DNA of 64,000 nt, from assembly GCA_015680685.1 (NCBI GenBank), contig MNCI01034278.1, positions 358,658 through 422,657 on the forward strand. Direction: 5' to 3'. Within the stretch, counting starts at the first letter, position 1. Each line of letters starts with the position of its first letter. This stretch comes from Gnetum montanum. Its lineage: Eukaryota; Streptophyta; Gnetopsida; Gnetales; Gnetaceae. A program made the position numbers and the translations under genes. The notes under the pieces are model-generated. The model had not been told where the DNA came from and searched no databases. It saw only the letters and a program-made list of their open reading frames with translations. Below, piece by piece: positions 23,280 through 35,540 of this stretch.

Positions 23280-24530
23280 CACTACATCTATACAAATTCT
23301 TCCATGAAGCCAAAGAGGTAGTTGCATCAGTGATTTAATCTCAAACTAAAGTAAATCATCAAGGAGGAGATTAAACAACTCCTCAAGATTGGGTTCATCT
23401 ATCCCATAGAAAATAACAAGTGGGTTATCCCACTTGTAATAGTATCAAAGAAAGATGCAAGTGGAGGGTTTGTATTGACTTTAAGCTATTAAACATAGCA
23501 ACCTACAAAGATCATTTTCTACTACCATTTGTGGACCAAGTGTTGGATATCATCTTTGGGCATTGCTACTACAACTTTCTAGATGGTTATAGTGGTTATA
23601 AACAAATCCAAATCACACCTGATGATTAGGACAAAACTACATTCACAAGTCCCTGGAGGAATTTTGCATATAGAAAGATTTCATTTGGCCTATGCAATGT
23701 CCTTGCAACCTTTCAATGTGTTTTCCTAAGCATCTTTCAACAATAGATTGGTAGTGGAGTGGAAGTCTTCATGGATAACTTCTCCACCTATAGTGCTACA
23801 TTTGAGTAAGCCTTAGACCACCTTGAGCAAGTACTAAAAAGGTGTGTAGAGACCAACCTTTGTCTCAACTAGTAGAAAAGCCATTTTATGATCTAGGAAG
23901 ACATTATTTTAGGATACGAAATATCTAAAAAGGGGATTGAGCGAAACACTAAAAAAATAATGGTCATCCAAGGAATTACCAAATAGCTAGAAACAATTAG
24001 AGATGTGAGGTCATTCCTTGGACACACTTGCTACTATTAACAATTCATAGAGAATTTCTATAAGATAAATAAACCATTGGTAGATCTTACAAAGAAGGAT
24101 GCTCCATTCTTCTAGATCGAGGAATGCAAGAATGCATTCTAGCACCTCAAGTAGAAGCTCATGGAAACTCCAATTCTATGATCACTTGACTCATCAAGAC
24201 CTTTTCACATCATGATAGATGCATCAAATTATGCCTTGGGACTCATGCTCATGCAATTGGATGATTAGAAACATCCTTATTACATCCACTACATGAGCTA
24301 AACCATTGTGGATGCACAACTAAATTACACCATAATAAAGAAAGAATTGATGGTAGTGGTGTTCGCCTTGGAGAAATTCAAGCACTATGTGCTTGGGTAC
24401 AAGGTGTTCATGCACATAGATCATAGTGTAATCTAGTTTTTGATGAACAAACTAATGATGACCCCCTATGTCATACAATGGCTTGTGATCTTACAAGAAT
24501 TTGATCTTACAATAAATCAAAAGGGAATCA
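23280..24530 (+). pseudogene. Reverse transcriptase and RNase H of element D
   Basis: RT is recognised from VCIDFKLLNIATYKDHFLLPFVDQVLD and FLDGYSGYKQIQITPDD (23420-23629), then VFMDNFSTY at about 23770, where the second Asp of the catalytic pair is Asn. RNase H follows with FHIMIDASNYALG (24205-24245) and KELMVVVFALEKF. TAG stops replace Gln or Trp codons at several places, for instance the paired stop at 23869-23875, where element C still reads Trp-Gln. Confidence 0.78.
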
Positions 24531-25900
24531 AGAATGTGATTGTTGACCACTTATCATGATTAATATTGAATAACAAAGAGGAGGAGAGCCCACTTTCTGA
24601 TCAATTTCCTAATGAACTCCTCTTTGTTAGTGTTATAACTGAACAAGTGCCCAATGAGCCTAACTAGTACAACTGCATTCTCACCAATCTCCTCCCTTAG
24701 GAGATGCTACAAGACTTGGACAACAAGAAGAAACAATAGTCTTTTCATCAAGACAAATGCTTCATTGAGATCAACATGCATCTTTACAAGGTGTGTGCTA
24801 ATGGCCAAGTTCATTGGTGTGTTTCTAATGCTAATCTAATATGCATTCTCCAAGACACTCATGAGGACCCTTGTGGAGGCCACTATGCTAGAAGATGCAC
24901 AACCATTAAGATCTTAATGGTAGGATATTATTGGCCAACACTCTTCAAGGATGCTCACCAATTCATCCACTCTTTTGAACATTGCCAATGTGATGGTCGA
25001 ATGATTGCTTGCATGGAGGAACCTCAATAGTGGATCCAACCACTAGAAGCCTCTAACAACTAGGGCATTGACTTCATGGGTCCCATCACACCTAAGTCAA
25101 ATGGAAAGGCATACATCATAGTCGCTATTGACTATTGTACGAAATGGGTAGAAGTAGTAGCTATCACCAACTATACATCATCTATAGCTGCTCAGTTTGA
25201 TGAAAAACTTTGTAAATAGGTTTGGGATGCCACATGCAATGATTTTTGATACTATTACTCATTTTATGGGCACCACATTTCAAAAACTCATGCAACACTT
25301 GGGGGTAAAACATAAATTAACAACACCTTACCACCCCTAAGCCAATAGTCAGGCTAAGGTTATGAATAGGAAGATCACTAAAATCTTAACAAGAATAATT
25401 AGTAAATATAAGATAGACCACTAAACTCAATGTACCCTTTTGACCTACTGCTCCACATGAAAACTTCCTATAAGCTATTCTCCCTATGAGCTAATGTACA
25501 GAAAACTACTAACTCTTCCTACTTAGTTTGAGCTTCATACACTTTCAATAACTTATGATCTTGATCTTAACCTTAGCTTAGCATAGAAAGAGAGATTGAT
25601 CATCCTTAATGTGCTAGATGAGAATTAATTGGTGGTCCTATCCTTGAATGAAGTACACATTGCATTCAACAAGCAACACCATGATCTCAAAATAAGGAAA
25701 GGAAAATTCCAACCAAGAGATAAGGTCCTTTACTGAAACCCCACACATGTGCCATAAAGAACTAAGTTCCAAATGTTGTGGGAAGGGCCTTACATCATCT
25801 ATGAAAGCTTTCCTTCTAAAGGCATGCTGATATACAAACCTAAAAGCCCAAATAAGAAATTGCTGGTCAACATGCAATAAATTAAACCTTTCCATAAGCC
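24531..25900 (+). pseudogene. Integrase of element D
   Basis: The N-terminal HHCC-type region is visible at 24840-25010 (HEDPCGGHYARR, then CQC). The catalytic core follows with GIDFMGPI (25065-25085) and YIIVAIDYCTKWVEV, a second Asp region near 25240-25260 (FDTITHF) and QAKVMNRKI near 25350, where the expected catalytic Glu is Lys. The C-terminal domain runs to about 25880, ending near NILDLLLIQ at 25950. Stops and shifts are frequent. Confidence 0.78.
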
Positions 25901-28168
25901 TAAGAGAGCCAGTGACCACAACACCTCCTCGAATGGATAAGCGCAATCAATATTTTGGATCTCCTTTTGATTCAGTTGTGGGGGAGATGACCATACATTT
26001 TGATCATACAAAGTGGCTCCTCAATTTTTACACTTTTTTATTTTACACTTTTTTTACATCTTTTTGTTTTACGTCACTTTTTGTTTTACAACATCATTAG
26101 TACATTTTTCTCTTTCTTACCTACTTTACAATTTCTTCTATATTTTACTTTATTTGATTTGAATTTTTCTTATGTTTTTCTTATGTCTGTTTTATGTTTT
26201 CTTTCCTTTATTACCAACAGGACATAGTGCAACTGTAGCTACTATTGATGATGGTTATTTGATTGCTAATCTCTGGATTCTATCTTTGGGTTTTATTATT
26301 GATAACTAAGACATGGTTTCTTTTTCATGAAACAAGTAGTAAGTCCACATCATCCATCCATCCACAAACTCTATGGTGTTCCTTGTTTTGGTAATATGAG
26401 GTCCCTTCCTTAATAAAAATTTTAATGAACTGGTCACCTTAGTAGTTTTCAAATTTTGGAAGGATTAAATGGATTAATATGGATGTGAATTCAAGGGGAT
26501 TCAATGCTCTCTATACTTACCTACCCTCTTGAGTGCATGAATGTTTTCATGGACCCTTTATTGTTCTACTATTAATCAATAATGGGAAGTTAAAGTCTTT
26601 GCATGGTGGGGTTTCCATCCAAAAATCCATAAAAACATAAAATTTCAAATAAAAATGAAGGGATTGCAAAGCACACACCTTGGACTCAATAACAGGCTAC
26701 AAGCACTAGTTATGGGACTAGAAAGACATGTTACCCATGCTTGAAGGTCCCCTCTAACTAAGGCCCTTTCTCACTTCCTACTTCTCTTTTCTTCTCTTTA
26801 AGGAATGGTGATTGATTTGTGGGAGCATTCTTGTGTCTTGAGGAGGTAGAGTGGTCTTCGAGTATCGATGCAAAGTCACTAGAAGAGTTGGTTTTCATCT
26901 AGAGTAAGGATGGACTTTATTGATGCATCTTAACCATAACATCCATAAGGGACTTCATGTGACCACAATTCAGGATTCCATTCCATCTTCTCTTTCATTT
27001 GCTGCTACTTTCCATAATTCACCTCATTGTCGATTTTTCATGGTTTTGTTCGCTATCTTAGTTTGATGTGTCAAAATTCTTAGGTAGGTTCTTACAGGAT
27101 TTAGTCCTTAACTTTCCACAAAGATTAATCAACCATGGGGTCCATGGACTCCTTGGTTTGAAGGCATGCAAGGGCATTAAGGGAATTAGCCTGCTTTGGG
27201 AAGGACCCACATGCATAACTCTTGGTTTCACTAATTAAGTTCCTTATCCTTAGGCATTTTTATGATCACACCATTTTTGCATCCCATCAATGACATTATT
27301 CATGGCTTTACTAGTTATCCAAGAACTTCAAGTTTGTGTTAAAACTCTTTGTTTTTCCCTTATCTCTCATGTTAGAAATTTTCAAAGCCCAAAACCTTCC
27401 AAAGCCCATAATATTCAAGTTACTTGTCCAACTTACCTCATTTTTTAGTCCTACCGCTACTAGAGCTAAGCTCTATGTTGTGGGGGGGCCACAAACCTTA
27501 GGCTTTTGGCAAAAAAAAATTCAAAATTTCTCTTGGTTGCACAAGGATTTAATAAATAAAATAACATTAAAATCATTAATTTATGCAAGTTAAATCCTTC
27601 AACAAACTCTGGTAGTTGAAAAAATAAAATAACATTAAAATAATCAATTTGTCATTATCACAACTTAGATACGTATAATGACCCAAAGAGACAAGGTACC
27701 TAAATGTTATAAGTTACACATCACATACTAATCCTTGATTCTATTATGATCATAGATAGCACCAAAAGGGAAGTATAGATAAGAAGCAAGACCATCCGAA
27801 CCGAGGGACAAGTAGCCTAGAGTTGGAAGGGGTTAATAGCCTAAATAGCCCCAAGAGCAAGTAGTAGAAGCCCATACAATAGGACCTCTTTAGGACCATT
27901 TGATCTTCTCCCTTATTTTCAAGCTACTAGAGGGGTTTGGATGTCAATTTTATGCCAAGGTGTTCAATTCTATTGTCATGAACAACAAATTATATAAAAG
28001 ATTATAAATTCATACACTTGGCAACTTAGCGTCTATTTGTTTAGTCTATGTTAGTTGGTGTGTTGATTAGTTAGTCAATAATTCCATACCTTCCCAATAT
28101 TTTATAAAGAACTTGTTCCTCCTTTTGTTCACTCAAAGATAAGTTTTTATTTAATCATGGTGGTAAGA
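25901..28168 (+). other. 3' non-coding region of element D
   Basis: It begins with a PPT-like tract, GTGGGGGAGATG, at 25978-25989. The spacer is shared with A (1047-2039). At 27750-27900 the first about 150 bp of the env-position ORF can be recognised (ATCATAGATAGCACC block), after which the text jumps to the sequence that precedes the PPT. The true PPT is the ATCATGGTGGTAAGA tract at 28154-28168. Confidence 0.6.
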
Positions 28169-28994
28169 TGACTTTTATTATACTTAGTCCCTAATATTAG
28201 ATCCATGATATTGGAGCCCTCATATTGTAGCACATGCTGTGTTATCAAATATCTAATATCATAGGATGAATGCCTGCCTATAAATATAGCACTTGGATGC
28301 ATGATTCATCCAATCTTTTCATTAGTTGTAGCAAAGCTCTTACAATTTTTCCTTTTTAAAGTTAGAATATTTTCTAAGTGCCCATAGTAGAAGTTAAAGA
28401 AGTGTATGGATCTTTTTTTGAGCATCGATGTATCTGAGCACCTTAGTGTGAACAGCAATAAATACAAGCTTTTATGATCAAATCTTGTAGCACTTGGAAT
28501 AGATCAATTGTTTCCTTATGCATTTAATAGTAATGCAATTTACTTTAATGTTTCTAAGTAATTAATTAATATCAATTAAATAGCAAACATAAGTATGACC
28601 ACTTCTAGCATATGTTTAATGCTTGGTAATCCCAATAGCACTTAATGCATGGTTACCCAGTAGTGCTATAACATGTTCAAGATGTGTACAGAGAGTGGGA
28701 ATAAATGCTTATGTTAGAATTAGTTAAATATTAGCTATTTATTAGATTAATTATGCATTTAATTACTTTATTCTTATTCTTAGGTGACTTAAATCATAAA
28801 ATATAAATGACAAAAATCATATACCTTACTTCACAAGTGGAACTAAGAAGAAAACGATTGCAACAATTAGATTCACTTTCTAGAACCTAGTATACTTAGA
28901 GAGCTAAAGCCTATGGAATTCAATCGAATCACTTAGAGAATGCTAATGGTTTGAATGGTTGGGCATAGGGTATACTCATTGCTCACTAGTTGTG
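28169..28994 (+). repeat. 3' LTR of element D
   Basis: It pairs with 18773-19604. U3 cores start at 28193, 28207, 28221, 28241 and 28255 (spacings 14, 14, 20, 14). TATAAATA lies at 28279-28286, 19 bp after the last core. It has one more 14-bp unit than the 5' LTR. The exact right end is uncertain by about 6 bp. Confidence 0.82.
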
Positions 28995-28995
28995 G

Positions 28996-30010
28996 TAGTG
29001 GTGGTCTCTTCTCCTCTTGTAGCTTAGCTGCTACCTTATCTTTTATCATCTCCTATCATGATGTAGCAGGAGCATGGTGAATTGCATCATTGACATAGTC
29101 TACTATCCCTCCCCTCTTGCACAATTTTTGAATGAGGCATATAAAAAGGAATTTCTTCCTTCCCTTCTCATTTTCCTTGAAGCACTTTTTGATTTCTAGA
29201 TAAATGAGCTGGAAAAGTTTAACTAGAAATTTTTTGCTTAGAGAAGTGCATGCCTAGGTGGAGATGGTTGTTACCTTATTGGGCCTCACCATTGGATTTA
29301 GGTAATAGGTCATAATCTTGAAATATGCATGCTCTACCTTGGTGAGGGTACCATACTCCTGACAGTCCATTCCATAGTAACACTAGATCCATTCCTTCTT
29401 AGCTTCAAGATCAGCTTGAGTACAAATTTTTTCAAACTTTGCTCTAGTGTTGGGTAAATTAGGAACCTTCACAATGATCTCAACTAAGTAGGAGACAATA
29501 ATGTCTTTGATCTTTACATATGCATCTCCCTATTTGTTGTTCCAAAATAGGTGAATCTTTTCCATGTATCAATTATCACTATTGGAGAGAATGGGAAACA
29601 TGGAAGACCCCTATAATTATGTGTGGACTTCTTTTCTCACTAATTCCAAGTAGGATCCAAAGTTCAATTCTTGGATAAAGGAACTCAAAATCTTCTTGAT
29701 TCCTATCTTTTCTAGGCAAGCCTCTATGAGGATAACTTCAAGGTTAGACCTTAGCCTAGGAACTTCATCTTACCAGTACTAGCCTATTTTTACAATGGAA
29801 ATCTATTAGATGTATTCCACTTCAAGCTCCTCCCAAAGAAGTCTTGTTGCATGGGTTACCTTAGTTGCTTACTCCTGGGGCTACTATGGTTGTTGCTGTT
29901 GGCTCCTTCCTCCTCTTAGTCATTTCTCCCTAGGCTAGAAATCCCCTCCCACTTACAATCCTCTCTTTGGTATCATCTACGATCACAAACGTAACCAAGA
30001 TTAGCTTTTT
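28996..30010 (-). pseudogene. Env-position ORF of element C, N-terminal part
   Basis: This is the first half of the ORF interrupted by D. On the minus strand, the stretch near 29310-29080 (PNPMVRPNK region, then a Leu/Glu/Lys-rich helix and FICLIQKLC) aligns with A at 3250-3440 and with E at 43700-43480. The likely ORF start is near 29985, where the block encoding VIVDDTK is shared with A (about 2580) and E (about 44320). Stops are present. Confidence 0.6.
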
Positions 30011-30404
30011 ACTTCATAACCCTTAGTCCGTTTGATACCTTTCTTATTAGATTAGGTTATGCTTAGGCTTGTTTATGATCTTGGTGGGTTGTATTATTTT
30101 AATATTATTTTTTTAATTAGCTACAAGAGTTTATTTGTTAGATTTAACTCACTTGGGATGAGTGATTTAATATAAATTTAATGAGTGAACCTTGAGAGTT
30201 AGGAAAATTTTGAAAAACATTTTAGAAGAAACTAAAGGTTTATGTTCCCTACAACATAAAGCTTACCTTTGGTAGCTTAAGGATCAAAAAATGAATTGAA
30301 TAGAATTAGCAATGCAAAATTTATGGTGCTTGAAAGGTTCTTGGACCTTGAAAATTTTCAAAACTCCTTTTTGTTTATGAAAAATGATGCAAAAATGGCT
30401 AAGT

Positions 30405-30490
30405 GTCATGCATATATATAGTGTTTTTATACTACATCAACAGGGATGCATCGACAAGGCTATGTCAATGAATTCCACTACATTGATGTA
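30405..30490 (-). promoter_or_regulatory. Internal core array and TATA box, element C
   Basis: CATCAA, CATCGA, TGTCAA and CATTGA cores start at 30435, 30449, 30463 and 30481 (14, 14 and 18 bp apart). A TATATATA box on the minus strand at 30410-30419 follows about 16 bp after the last core. The array lies about 0.4 kb upstream of the env-position ORF and uses the same core type as this element's LTRs. Confidence 0.65.
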
Positions 30491-31950
30491 AATGTTTGCA
30501 ACAAACTTTTGCATATTAAAAATGAGGAATTTTGGATGAGTTTTGGGATCAAAAAAGAGCTCAATGGAAACAAAAAAAAAACACAAAATGATGGCAAAAA
30601 CATAAAAGAGGTTTGTAATTTCATTGTGAGAGGAGAACATATTGAAGTTGGATGAATTAACAATGACAATGCCAAAAGAAAGCAAAATTAGATGTTTGAA
30701 ATGTAAGTTGATATGATCGATTGGAGAAATGACTAAGGGATAGAAAGTTTAACTTAGAGACACTAAAGGGCATGTAAGTGGATCCTTCCTAAAGTAGGCT
30801 TATGCCTATGATGTCCTTGCATGCTTTCATCACAAGGAGTTGATAAGCACCAAAGATGATTAATGGTCATTATAAATTAAAAGTCAATTTCATGTGAGAG
30901 AACATCCAAGGATTATATCACTTCCATAACAAATACATTAATTGAAAATCATAGGAGGCAATGAGATGGTCAATGATAATGATAGAATGATGGTAAAGAG
31001 AGAATGCTAAGAGGTTCATATTCTGGTCACATGAAGTCCTTGTGAACTATGTGATTAAGATGATCTAATACCATCCTAGCCTCACTTGAGACTAAGTTCA
31101 TCCATGTTTAGTGACTTTGCATTGCTATCACCTAATCCTTCGACCATCAAGAGTTCATAATAATTCCCAAAGGACAACCATTACTCTAAGAAAAGAAGAA
31201 AAGAGAAGGAATATAGGAAGAGCCTTAATTAGAGGTGTGCCTTTAGGCATGGGTAACATGTTTATCCAAATCCATAACTAGTGCTTACAGCCCACTATTA
31301 TGTTTCAGAGGTGTGCTTTGAATTTCCATGTTTTTTTTTCATGGAAACCATACTATGCAAAGACATGCTTCTTGTTATGATTGAAAATAGGAGTAGTGAG
31401 AGATCAATGAAGAAGAATCATAAAACTAAAGAAAGAAGTTGGAAACAAAAGATGAAAAATCCCCTTGAAGTCACACCCTTTTTCTATTCCTACTTAGTTC
31501 ATTTCAAGTCTCTTAAGTAGCAAGATCATTAATTACTTTAACTTTCAATTGTGAAAGAACCTCATGATCCCATGATGCAGAGCCTCATAAATTTTGATGG
31601 AATGAATGAATGTTGTGAACTCACTGCTTGATATCATCAGAAAATTAACAATATGTTAATTGAGGACATAATCTAGAGATAAAAACTTGGTTGTTTAACA
31701 ATAATTAATCATAACATTAAATACTGCATCAATTAACTTCTACTAACCATGAAAAAAAATCAAAGATTTCATAATGAAAAAACAAAACAAAACAAAGTAA
31801 AGTTAGGAGAAAGAAATGGAAAAATGTATAAAAGAAGTAGTAAAATATTCAAGGAAATTTTAAAAGCATATGAAGAACAATGTAAAACAAAAAGGTCAAA
31901 AATTGGGCAGCCTTCATAGAATGTTAAAATGATTGACCATCTCCCCCACG
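30491..31950 (-). other. Post-integrase spacer of element C
   Basis: Non-coding. It includes a PPT-like tract, CGTGGGGGAGATGG on the minus strand, at about 31936-31949, just after integrase. Blocks around 30770-30830 and 31190-31340 recur in B (8790-8850, 9220-9310) and E (45220-45260). Confidence 0.55.
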
Positions 31951-31999
31951 ACTGAGTTAAAAGAAGGAGATTCAAAAAATAGAACATTGTTATCCATAT

Positions 32000-33300
32000 A
32001 TTAATGTGTTAGTGCTACCAGTTATCCTAGGTCCTAGGAAAGGCTTCACTTATTAGATGTTGACTAACAACCATTTCTCTGGGCTTGCAAAGTGGTAAAT
32101 TATCATGGTGCTAGAAGGAAAAGGTGTATGAATGATGCAAGACACTTTCCATAGCATTTAAAGCTTTGTACGTTTGTGGTACATGCATGGGATTCTAATA
32201 AAGAAACTTATCACCTAGTTAAAATTTAACTCTCATTATTCATGGGTCATGAGGTTTTTTAGCATATGCCTTATGCACTTCATTCATTAATAGGGCTACT
32301 TATCAATTCTTATCTAGCACATTTAGTGTTATTAGGCATTCCTTTTATGCTAGTCTTATATCAAGGTCAAGCTCATAGTCTATTGAAAGTGTACAGAGCT
32401 CAGCTTTAATTGGAAGTATTAGTAGTTTTTCATATACCAACTCATAGAGAAGATAATTGATAAGAAGTTTCCAAGTTGATCGATAAGTCCATAGAGCATT
32501 GTTGAGTTTTGTGCTCTAGTCCTTCCTATATTTACTAATTGTATGTGTTAGTGTCCTTGTTATGTCCCTATTAGTAACTTTAGCTTGATTATTAGCTTGG
32601 GGGTGATAGGAAGTTATAAATTTATGTTGCACCCCTAAGAATTGCATCAATTTTTGAAAAGTAACACCTTTAAAGTGAGTTCCATTATTAGAAATAAGTG
32701 TCCTAAGCACACCAAACTTATTTACCACATTTTGTTCAATAAACTGTGTTGTAGTAGACAATGAACAATTAGAAAAGGTTGTAGCTTTAGCCCACTTAGT
32801 GTAGTAGTCAATTAATACTATGATGTATGCCTTTCCATTGGACATGGGGTTTATGGGTCTTATGCAGTCATTGCCCTAGAGGTTGAAAAGCTATAGTTTT
32901 GGATTCACTATTGGGATCCTTCCATTTGTATGGTCATTCCTCCATCTCTGTGGTAGAGCTTACATGACTGAGAAGATTAATGGATGTCCCTAATTATTAG
33001 TGGCCAAAATTATCTTTCCATGAGGATTTTCATGATTGTAGTCTTCCTTACATAATGACCCTTGCAAGGACCTTCATGTGCATCTTGGAGGATCTACAAT
33101 TGATCAGCATCAAGCACATACCATCATACCAAGTCATTGGTGCAAACTTTGTAAAGATTACATTTTATCTTCATGTAATGCTTGACTTGGTAAAGAAAAT
33201 TTTTTTTCTTCTTATTATCTCTTTCTTGAGTCTCCTAAGTGAGTAGATAAGATAGGAATTCATTGTACCAATTAGGACTTGCAAGATCTTAAACTTCAAT
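32000..33300 (-). pseudogene. Integrase of element C
   Basis: The open piece 32845-32516 encodes the catalytic core: VLIDYYTKWAKA (first Asp kept), ISNNGTHFKG (family SDNGTHF, catalytic Asp changed to Asn) and NNQAKVTNRD (family Glu changed to Lys). Two of three catalytic acids are thus lost through G-to-A changes. The N-terminal zinc region lies upstream on the minus strand, toward 33250, and is badly broken. Confidence 0.78.
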
Positions 33301-33399
33301 AGCTTTTACAAAGAGTAGTTCATGTGGAAATTGATCAGATAAAGATCCTTCATCCTCTTTGTTGTTCCATCATAACTAAGACAAGTGATCAACGACCAC

Positions 33400-34720
33400 G
33401 TTCTTAGTTCCTTTCAGTCCACCATCGTGAGATCAACTCTTATAGAATCACTAGCCACCATATGACTCGAGGGTTCACTAAAAATTTATTAATTAGTAAC
33501 CTAATGGCACTTTGTTCTATATGCACAAAGATCTAATATCCAAGCACATAATGCCTAAATTTCTCTAAGGTGTACACCACCATCATGCGCTCCTTCTCTA
33601 TGGTGTTGTAATTCAACTATACCCTCACAATGCTCTTGCTTACACAATGGATACAATAAGGCCATTTTTTATCATCCAATTATGTAAACATAGCTTCCAA
33701 TGCATAATTAGATGCATCTATCATGATGTGGAAGGGTTTGGATCAATTTAGAGCACATAGAATGCTACTCTCTATGAGCTTTTACTTTAACTATTGGAAT
33801 GCTAGCTCACATCCCTTAGTCTAGTTGAAGGGTGCATCCTTATTTATTATCTCGATCAATGGCTTAGTAATTCTTGGGAAGTTCTCAATGAAATGCTAAT
33901 AATAACCAATACATCCATGAAATAACCTTACATATTTTACCATTTTAGGTTGTTTGGTGATTTTTTAGATGACCTGTACCTTCTCTGAGTCCATGTCAAT
34001 CCCTTTTTCTGAAATTCACTACTCAAAAACTATGCCTTCTTGAACCATCAAGTGGCTTTTCTGCCAGTTGAGCTTCGAATTAGTCTCCATGAATTGTTAA
34101 AGCACTTGCTCAAGGTGGTCCAAGGCTTGCTCAAAATTGGTACCATAGGTAGAAAAGTCATCAATGAAGACTTCTAAATCATTTCCAATCTTCTAGTAAA
34201 AATGCTAAGCACCAAGCATTGGAAAGTAGTAAGAGCATTGCATAGGTCAAAGGGCATCTTTCTATATGCAAAAGTCCCCCAAGGACTTGTAAACATTATT
34301 TTGGCTTGATTCTTTAGCATGATCTAGATCTAATTATAACCACTATAACCATCTATAAATTTGTAGTAACAATGTCCTGTAATGGTGTCAAACACTTGGT
34401 CAAAAAAGGGCAATGAAAAATGATCCTTGAAGGTTGTCATGTTCAACAACATGAAATCTATGTAGGCTCTCCACTTCCCTTCTTTCTTAGGTTCAATCAT
34501 GAGTGGGCTAACCCATTCTTTGTCTACAATTACATATATGAACCTAGCCTTAAGAAGTTATTCTATTTTTTCTTTGATGAATTGCTTAAGTTTTGGATTC
34601 AACCTTCTCTGTGATTGCCTCTTTGGCTTGATGGAAGAGTCTATGTAGATGTGGTGTTGGCATATCCGTGGATCTATTTCTATTAGTTCATGGTATGACT
34701 AGGTAAAGGCTACTGGCCAT
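33400..34720 (-). pseudogene. Reverse transcriptase and RNase H of element C
   Basis: RNase H is recognised from PFHIMIDASNYAL near 33690-33740. RT is recognised from a FIDDFSTYGTNFEQALDHLEQ stretch at about 34100-34170, which keeps the two catalytic Asp residues, and from the upstream palm text near 34330-34430. The frame is interrupted by stops. Confidence 0.72.
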
Positions 34721-34829
34721 TTATTCACCATCTTCAATAGCCTCTTTTTCCAATTGTGAGCAAGGTTGGCATTAATGATTATCAACTTGACATTGTTAAG
34801 GAAAGCATATTCTAAAGATACCATTAAAG

Positions 34830-35540
34830 TTTTTAGTTTAAGGGGCTCCTTCTTGAAGTGAATTGGGATTTCTAACTCTCCCCAGTTTATTTTATTCTAT
34901 GTATGGGAGAGTTGACTATGAACTTACTCTATTTCATCCATGTTCTCAATGTAGACACTAGTGAGGCTTTCCAATAGTTCCATGTATATTATGGATTCTG
35001 CTTGATGTTCTGATATCAGCCACTAGGTACCTTCCTACTTTGTGGTTGTAGCATATAAGCACTTTTGAATGAGTGCTCTTTTGGCATACTATTTTCATGC
35101 TTAAATAGATTTACATCTTACTCTCCATATTTTCTACACATAATGGCACCCTATGTCACTGTATGTGATGCATAGAACTCTCTTCTTCTCCATTTTTCCA
35201 AAGTCATTTTCCTTAGAGATTTCCAAGGAAAGGTCTCTAATCCCCATCTTGGCATCTATGGTGCTTAGCCAAGCCCTTCTCATAATGATAGGAAATTCCC
35301 CCTTACAATTATCCACATGGATTACAAGGATATATGCAAGATAAGACCATCCATAGATAGTGGTCACAATGTCCTCCACTAGCCTCAAAGGAACAATGAT
35401 GGACTAATTTGTAAGTTCTAGTGGTAGGTTCCAAGTCTTGTATATTTCTTGGGAGATGAAGTTTATCTTAGATTCTGAATCCAAAAAATATTTACATGGA
35501 TCATTCCTTGTAATCTATAAATAGATAATAGGACTTATAA
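34830..35540 (-). pseudogene. Aspartic protease of element C
   Basis: The open piece 35388-35134 reads RLVEDIVTTIYGWSYLAYILVIHVDNCKGEFPIIMRRAWLSTIDAKMGIRDLSLEI, the same flap and C-terminal domain as in B and D. The active-site strand lies just upstream, near 35465-35510. Confidence 0.7.

Larger units (their letters stand above)
18773..28994 (+). mobile_element. Element D: Ty3/gypsy retrotransposon nested in element C
   Basis: This plus-strand element runs from LTR to LTR with PBS, gag, protease, RT, RNase H and integrase. The target duplication is GTAGT at 18768-18772. On the right an exact GTAGT lies at 28995-28999, but the last LTR bases are degraded and an alternative end near 28988 with GTTGT is possible. 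Host sequence on both sides belongs to the same broken ORF of element C, which proves nesting. D itself has lost nearly all of the env-position ORF. Confidence 0.85.

Noticed and set aside
25912-26227. Two overlapping Phe/Tyr-rich ORFs after the D integrase
   Set aside because: Low-complexity T-rich spacer of element D, not conserved as protein in other copies.
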